A stretch of DNA of 34,391 nt from NCBI RefSeq assembly GCF_000297435.1, contig NZ_CAIP01000144.1, positions 1-34,391 of the forward strand. The letters run 5' to 3'. Made by a program: the position numbers and the translations under genes. Below are positions 32,017 to 34,391 of the stretch, piece by piece (within the stretch, counting starts at the first letter, position 1; each line of letters opens with the position of its first letter). The DNA is from Microcystis sp. T1-4. Lineage in GTDB: Bacteria > Cyanobacteriota > Cyanobacteriia > Cyanobacteriales > Microcystaceae. The notes beneath the pieces were generated by a model. The model did not search any database. It saw nothing but the letters and a program-made list of their open reading frames with translations, and had not been told where the DNA came from.

Positions 32017-32955
32017 ATGCCGAAATATTCGCTAATTATCCCGATTTATAACGAGGAAGAAACCATTCCAGAACTCTATCGCCGTGTCAGTGACGTCATG
32101 GATAGTTTAGATGATTCTGTGGAACTGATTCTGATTAATGATGGCAGTGGGGACCGATCCTTAAAATTAATGCGGGAACTACAGGAAAGAGATGCTAGGG
32201 TCTGTTATATTAGCTTTGCTCGTAACTTTGGCCATCAGGCAGCAGTGACGGCAGGACTTAATTTCGCTAGGGGTCAAGTTATTGTTGTCCTCGATGCCGA
32301 CTTGCAAGATCCACCGGAATTGATTCCCAAAATGATTGAGTCTTGGCAAGCAGGTTATCATGTGGTTTACGCCCAGAGAACAAAACGGAAAAAAGAAAGT
32401 TGGTTTAAACGCCTAACTGCCTACGTTTTCTATAGATTGCTGCGACAATTAGCCGACGTGGATATCCCTGCGGACACGGGGGATTTTTGTCTGATGGATC
32501 GTCAGGTAGTGGACCTATTAAATTCTATGCCAGAACGGAATCGTTATATTCGCGGTTTGCGCGCTTGGATTGGTTTCCGACAAACTGCTGTTAAATTTGA
32601 GCGGGATCCCCGGTTTGCTGGCGAAGTCAAATACACTTTTAAAAAATCCCTAGCTTTAGCGATTAATAGCTTGGTGTCTTTTTCTAAGATTCCCCTGCGT
32701 CTTTCCACTTATTTGGGCCTATTTTCCGCTTTAATTGCCCTGTTGATGGCTTTACTGGTTCTCTACTGGCGCTTACAGCAACCCGACTCTCCCGTTACCG
32801 GTTTAGCTACTATCTTGATCGCTGTGTTTTTCTTGGGTTCAGTACAATTGATCAGTATTGGCATATTAGGGGAATACATCGGTCGAATTTACGAAGAAGT
32901 TAAGGGCAGACCAGCCTATACAATCGCTGAGATCGCTGGGTTGGAAATCAATTAA
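32017..32955 (+). CDS. Family 2 glycosyltransferase with two C-terminal membrane helices (GtrB/DPM1-like)
   Basis: 312 residues. The GT-A domain shows YSLIIPIYNEEETIPELYRRV, ELILINDGSGDRSL, AGLNFARGQVIVVLDADLQDPPELI (metal-binding D-x-D) and the acceptor region ADTGDFCLMDRQVVDLLN. Two membrane segments follow (LGLFSALIALLMALLVLYW and ILIAVFFLGSVQLISIGILGEYIGRIYEEV). This is the layout of polyprenyl-phosphate sugar transferases such as GtrB, which load glucose or a similar sugar on a lipid carrier at the inner membrane face. The actual sugar cannot be read from the sequence. The ATG at 32017 fits the family start. Confidence 0.88.
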   Translation: MPKYSLIIPIYNEEETIPELYRRVSDVMDSLDDSVELILINDGSGDRSLKLMRELQERDARVCYISFARNFGHQAAVTAGLNFARGQVIVVLDADLQDPPELIPKMIESWQAGYHVVYAQRTKRKKESWFKRLTAYVFYRLLRQLADVDIPADTGDFCLMDRQVVDLLNSMPERNRYIRGLRAWIGFRQTAVKFERDPRFAGEVKYTFKKSLALAINSLVSFSKIPLRLSTYLGLFSALIALLMALLVLYWRLQQPDSPVTGLATILIAVFFLGSVQLISIGILGEYIGRIYEEVKGRPAYTIAEIAGLEIN

Positions 32956-33190
32956 ACTTTTCAAACAACTATCAATTAATTCTTGTCAATTAAAGATTTT
33001 GTTAACTTCTTAAATAAGCAATAAGCTGTTGACTCTCTAAATTACTGGTTAAGACTGTCTATGATCGAGGAGAGAGGTTTTGCTCATTTGTCCTAAAATT
33101 TCTAATAGGCAGTGCAGCTTACCCCATTCGTACAAAAAAATTAGCAGGGCCGCTAATAGAAATTAAACTCCAATAGCAAAGAAAAACTGT

Positions 33191-33532
33191 CTAACTTTGC
33201 CCACAACAGCGATCAATACCTAAACTATCTAAAATCAAATCACTGACGGCGTTAGCGATGGCAAATTCACTATAAAAACTTTCGCGGAAATCAAAAGCTT
33301 GCATCTCGGTAATGATCGCAATCACCAAGTTACCGAGATCGTTTTCTCCTTCCAAACGCTGACGCAGAAAAATTTGACTAGCGCGTTCAGCGATAGTTTC
33401 ATTAATAGCTTCGGGAATAAATTCTGCATCTAACCAACGATGCAAAGCCGTGCGCAGCCAAGTTTGTTCCTGTTGGGGATTTTCGATCGGTGGTAGAGTA
33501 ATAGGCGGAATTGCTGGGGGATAATCGGGCAT
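33191..33532 (-). CDS. Conserved hypothetical small protein
   Basis: A 113-residue soluble, acidic and largely helical protein of no family I can name. Segments: TWLRTALHRWLDAEFIPEAINETIAERASQIFLRQRLEGENDLGNLVIAIITEMQAFDFRESFYSEFAIANAVSDLILDSLGIDRCCGQS. The end carries a Cys-Cys pair. The pattern of conserved-looking hydrophobic positions suggests a real gene. Divergent from aat with about 46 bases between starts. Confidence 0.65.
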   Translation of the reverse strand: MPDYPPAIPPITLPPIENPQQEQTWLRTALHRWLDAEFIPEAINETIAERASQIFLRQRLEGENDLGNLVIAIITEMQAFDFRESFYSEFAIANAVSDLILDSLGIDRCCGQS

Positions 33533-33578
33533 AATTAGAGAATGATCAGGCTACGAGACTGAGTTCTTGGGGGGATTC

Positions 33579-34148
33579 GTGGATACCGCCTCTATTATAC
33601 AAGGATACGCACGCGGTTACTTTCTCATGGCCGATGAGGGGGGGCGATTGGATTGGTATTCTAGTATAAATCGCGCTCTTATCCCTCTCAATCAGCGTTT
33701 TAGGTATCCCAAGTCCCTAAAACGAGTTTTGAATCAAAATCGCTTTAGCGTGGCTATTAACCGCGATTTTGCTGGGGTTTGTGCCGGTTGTGCCGATCGC
33801 TCGCTGACTTGGATTTCCCCGGAGTTAATGCAAATCTATCAGCAATTACACCAAGCAGGTTGGGCCTACAGTTTCGAGACTTGGCAAGGGGATCAATTAG
33901 CGGGGGGGATTTTAGGTTTAGCAATTCGCGGGGTTTTTATCGGGGAATCGATGTTTTATAAAATTCCCGATGGTTCTAAGGTAGCCATGGTCAAGTTAGT
34001 TGAACACCTCAGAGAACGGGATTTCTGTCTATTTGATGCCCAAATGCAAAATCCCCATCTGGCTAGATTTGGGGCCTATACTATCTCCGAAAAGGAATAT
34101 CATCACCGACTGGAAAGCGCTCTGCTCAAGCATTGCCGTTTTGTTTAA
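33579..34148 (+). CDS. aat: Leucyl/phenylalanyl-tRNA-protein transferase
   Basis: Adds leucine or phenylalanine from tRNA to proteins with an N-terminal arginine or lysine, marking them for ClpAP/ClpS degradation (N-degron pathway). Family motifs: IIQGYARGYFLMADEGGRLDWYS, NRDFAGVCAGCADR, TWISPELMQIYQQLHQAGWAYSFETWQGDQLAGGILGLAIRGVFIGESMFYK, and the ending DAQMQNPHLARFGAYTISEKEYHHRLESAL. I prefer the GTG at 33579 (189 residues) with a purine-rich GGGGGGA just ahead; the in-frame TTG at 33567 would swallow it. Full family length. Confidence 0.93.
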   Translation: MDTASIIQGYARGYFLMADEGGRLDWYSSINRALIPLNQRFRYPKSLKRVLNQNRFSVAINRDFAGVCAGCADRSLTWISPELMQIYQQLHQAGWAYSFETWQGDQLAGGILGLAIRGVFIGESMFYKIPDGSKVAMVKLVEHLRERDFCLFDAQMQNPHLARFGAYTISEKEYHHRLESALLKHCRFV

Positions 34149-34391
34149 GTATTGTTTCCGATGATAGCAGTCATCTTATAGTATAGTTATACCAAATTTC
34201 TCAATCCATGACAGACACCCACGCTCGAATGCTTGCCAAGCCTGCATTCGTTGTGACGCAAATAAACCTCTTGCAAAAGTCAAAAAGTAATCAATCCTGA
34301 TGCTGAAAGCATCTATTCTTGTTTCTGTTGCCTGTTGCCTTTTGCCTGTTGCCTGACTTCTGCAAGAAGTCTAATAAAGAAAAATGGTATT
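34149..34391. other. Non-coding tail with tandem repeats and a hairpin
   Basis: No gene seen. It contains tandem TTGCCTG units (34328-34354) and a perfect hairpin GACTTCT-GCA-AGAAGTC at 34355-34371. Confidence 0.55.

Noticed and set aside
1..34391. tRNA, rRNA, retron, diversity-generating or prophage elements
   Set aside because: I saw no cloverleaf, rRNA, reverse transcriptase, integrase or phage structural gene on either strand.

Overview
The window looks like a cyanobacterial chromosome segment, most like Microcystis (inferred). Supporting evidence: a chlorophyll biosynthesis gene (chlM), two carboxysome shell genes in the ccmK3-ccmK4 arrangement, a Ftn2/ARC6 division gene, a DUF2808 gene, copies of the HIP1 octamer GCGATCGC (e.g. 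983-990, 7309-7316, 20715-20722, 29050-29057, 31807-31814), AT-rich intergenic DNA and many small palindromic and MITE-like repeats.

Layout. 45-4358 (minus strand): a modB-modC fusion and modA for molybdate uptake, a G-rich minisatellite, and pyruvate kinase. 4570-7332 (plus): chlM, panB and msrA packed head to tail, then ccmK3 and ccmK4 closed by a hairpin. 7400-12530 (minus): a small coiled-coil membrane protein, ligA, two tandem Uma2-family nucleases and an M24 aminopeptidase P. 12592-14693: an unknown conserved gene, a belt of MITEs and a gutted IS4-type element, and a LapA-domain protein.

15087-25337 is the accessory core: a type III-B CRISPR-Cas locus read on the minus strand as cmr2(cas10)-cmr3-cmr4-Uma2 nuclease-cmr5-[cmr6-cmr1 fusion]-CARF/HEPN effector, with a seven-repeat CRISPR array on the opposite side of the divergent promoter region. 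There is no cas6, cas1 or cas2. The repeat closely resembles, from memory, the repeat of Synechocystis 6803 CRISPR3 (subtype III-Bv), whose crRNAs are matured by host RNase E, so the same economy is likely here. Notable points: a PD-(D/E)XK-type Uma2 gene sits inside the operon; the fused Cmr6-Cmr1 protein has a Gly/Asn/Pro/Gln-rich leader; the usual Cmr4 catalytic aspartate seems to be missing; and the cyclic-oligoadenylate-responsive CARF-HEPN effector is broken by two in-frame TGA codons plus a one-base frameshift while Cas10 keeps its GGDD motif. One spacer is a 28-bp perfect palindrome matching a dispersed palindrome elsewhere in the window. Two copies of one MITE-like element (14243-14347 and 25400-25562), in the same orientation, bracket the whole locus.

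25867-34148 returns to housekeeping genes: a DUF2808 secreted protein, a KGG-repeat stress protein, ftn2 split by a shift in an eight-base C run, pdhA, a conserved unknown, a GT2 glycosyltransferase with two membrane helices, a small unknown and aat. I saw no rRNA or tRNA genes. Comparisons to other genomes are from memory; no search was run.
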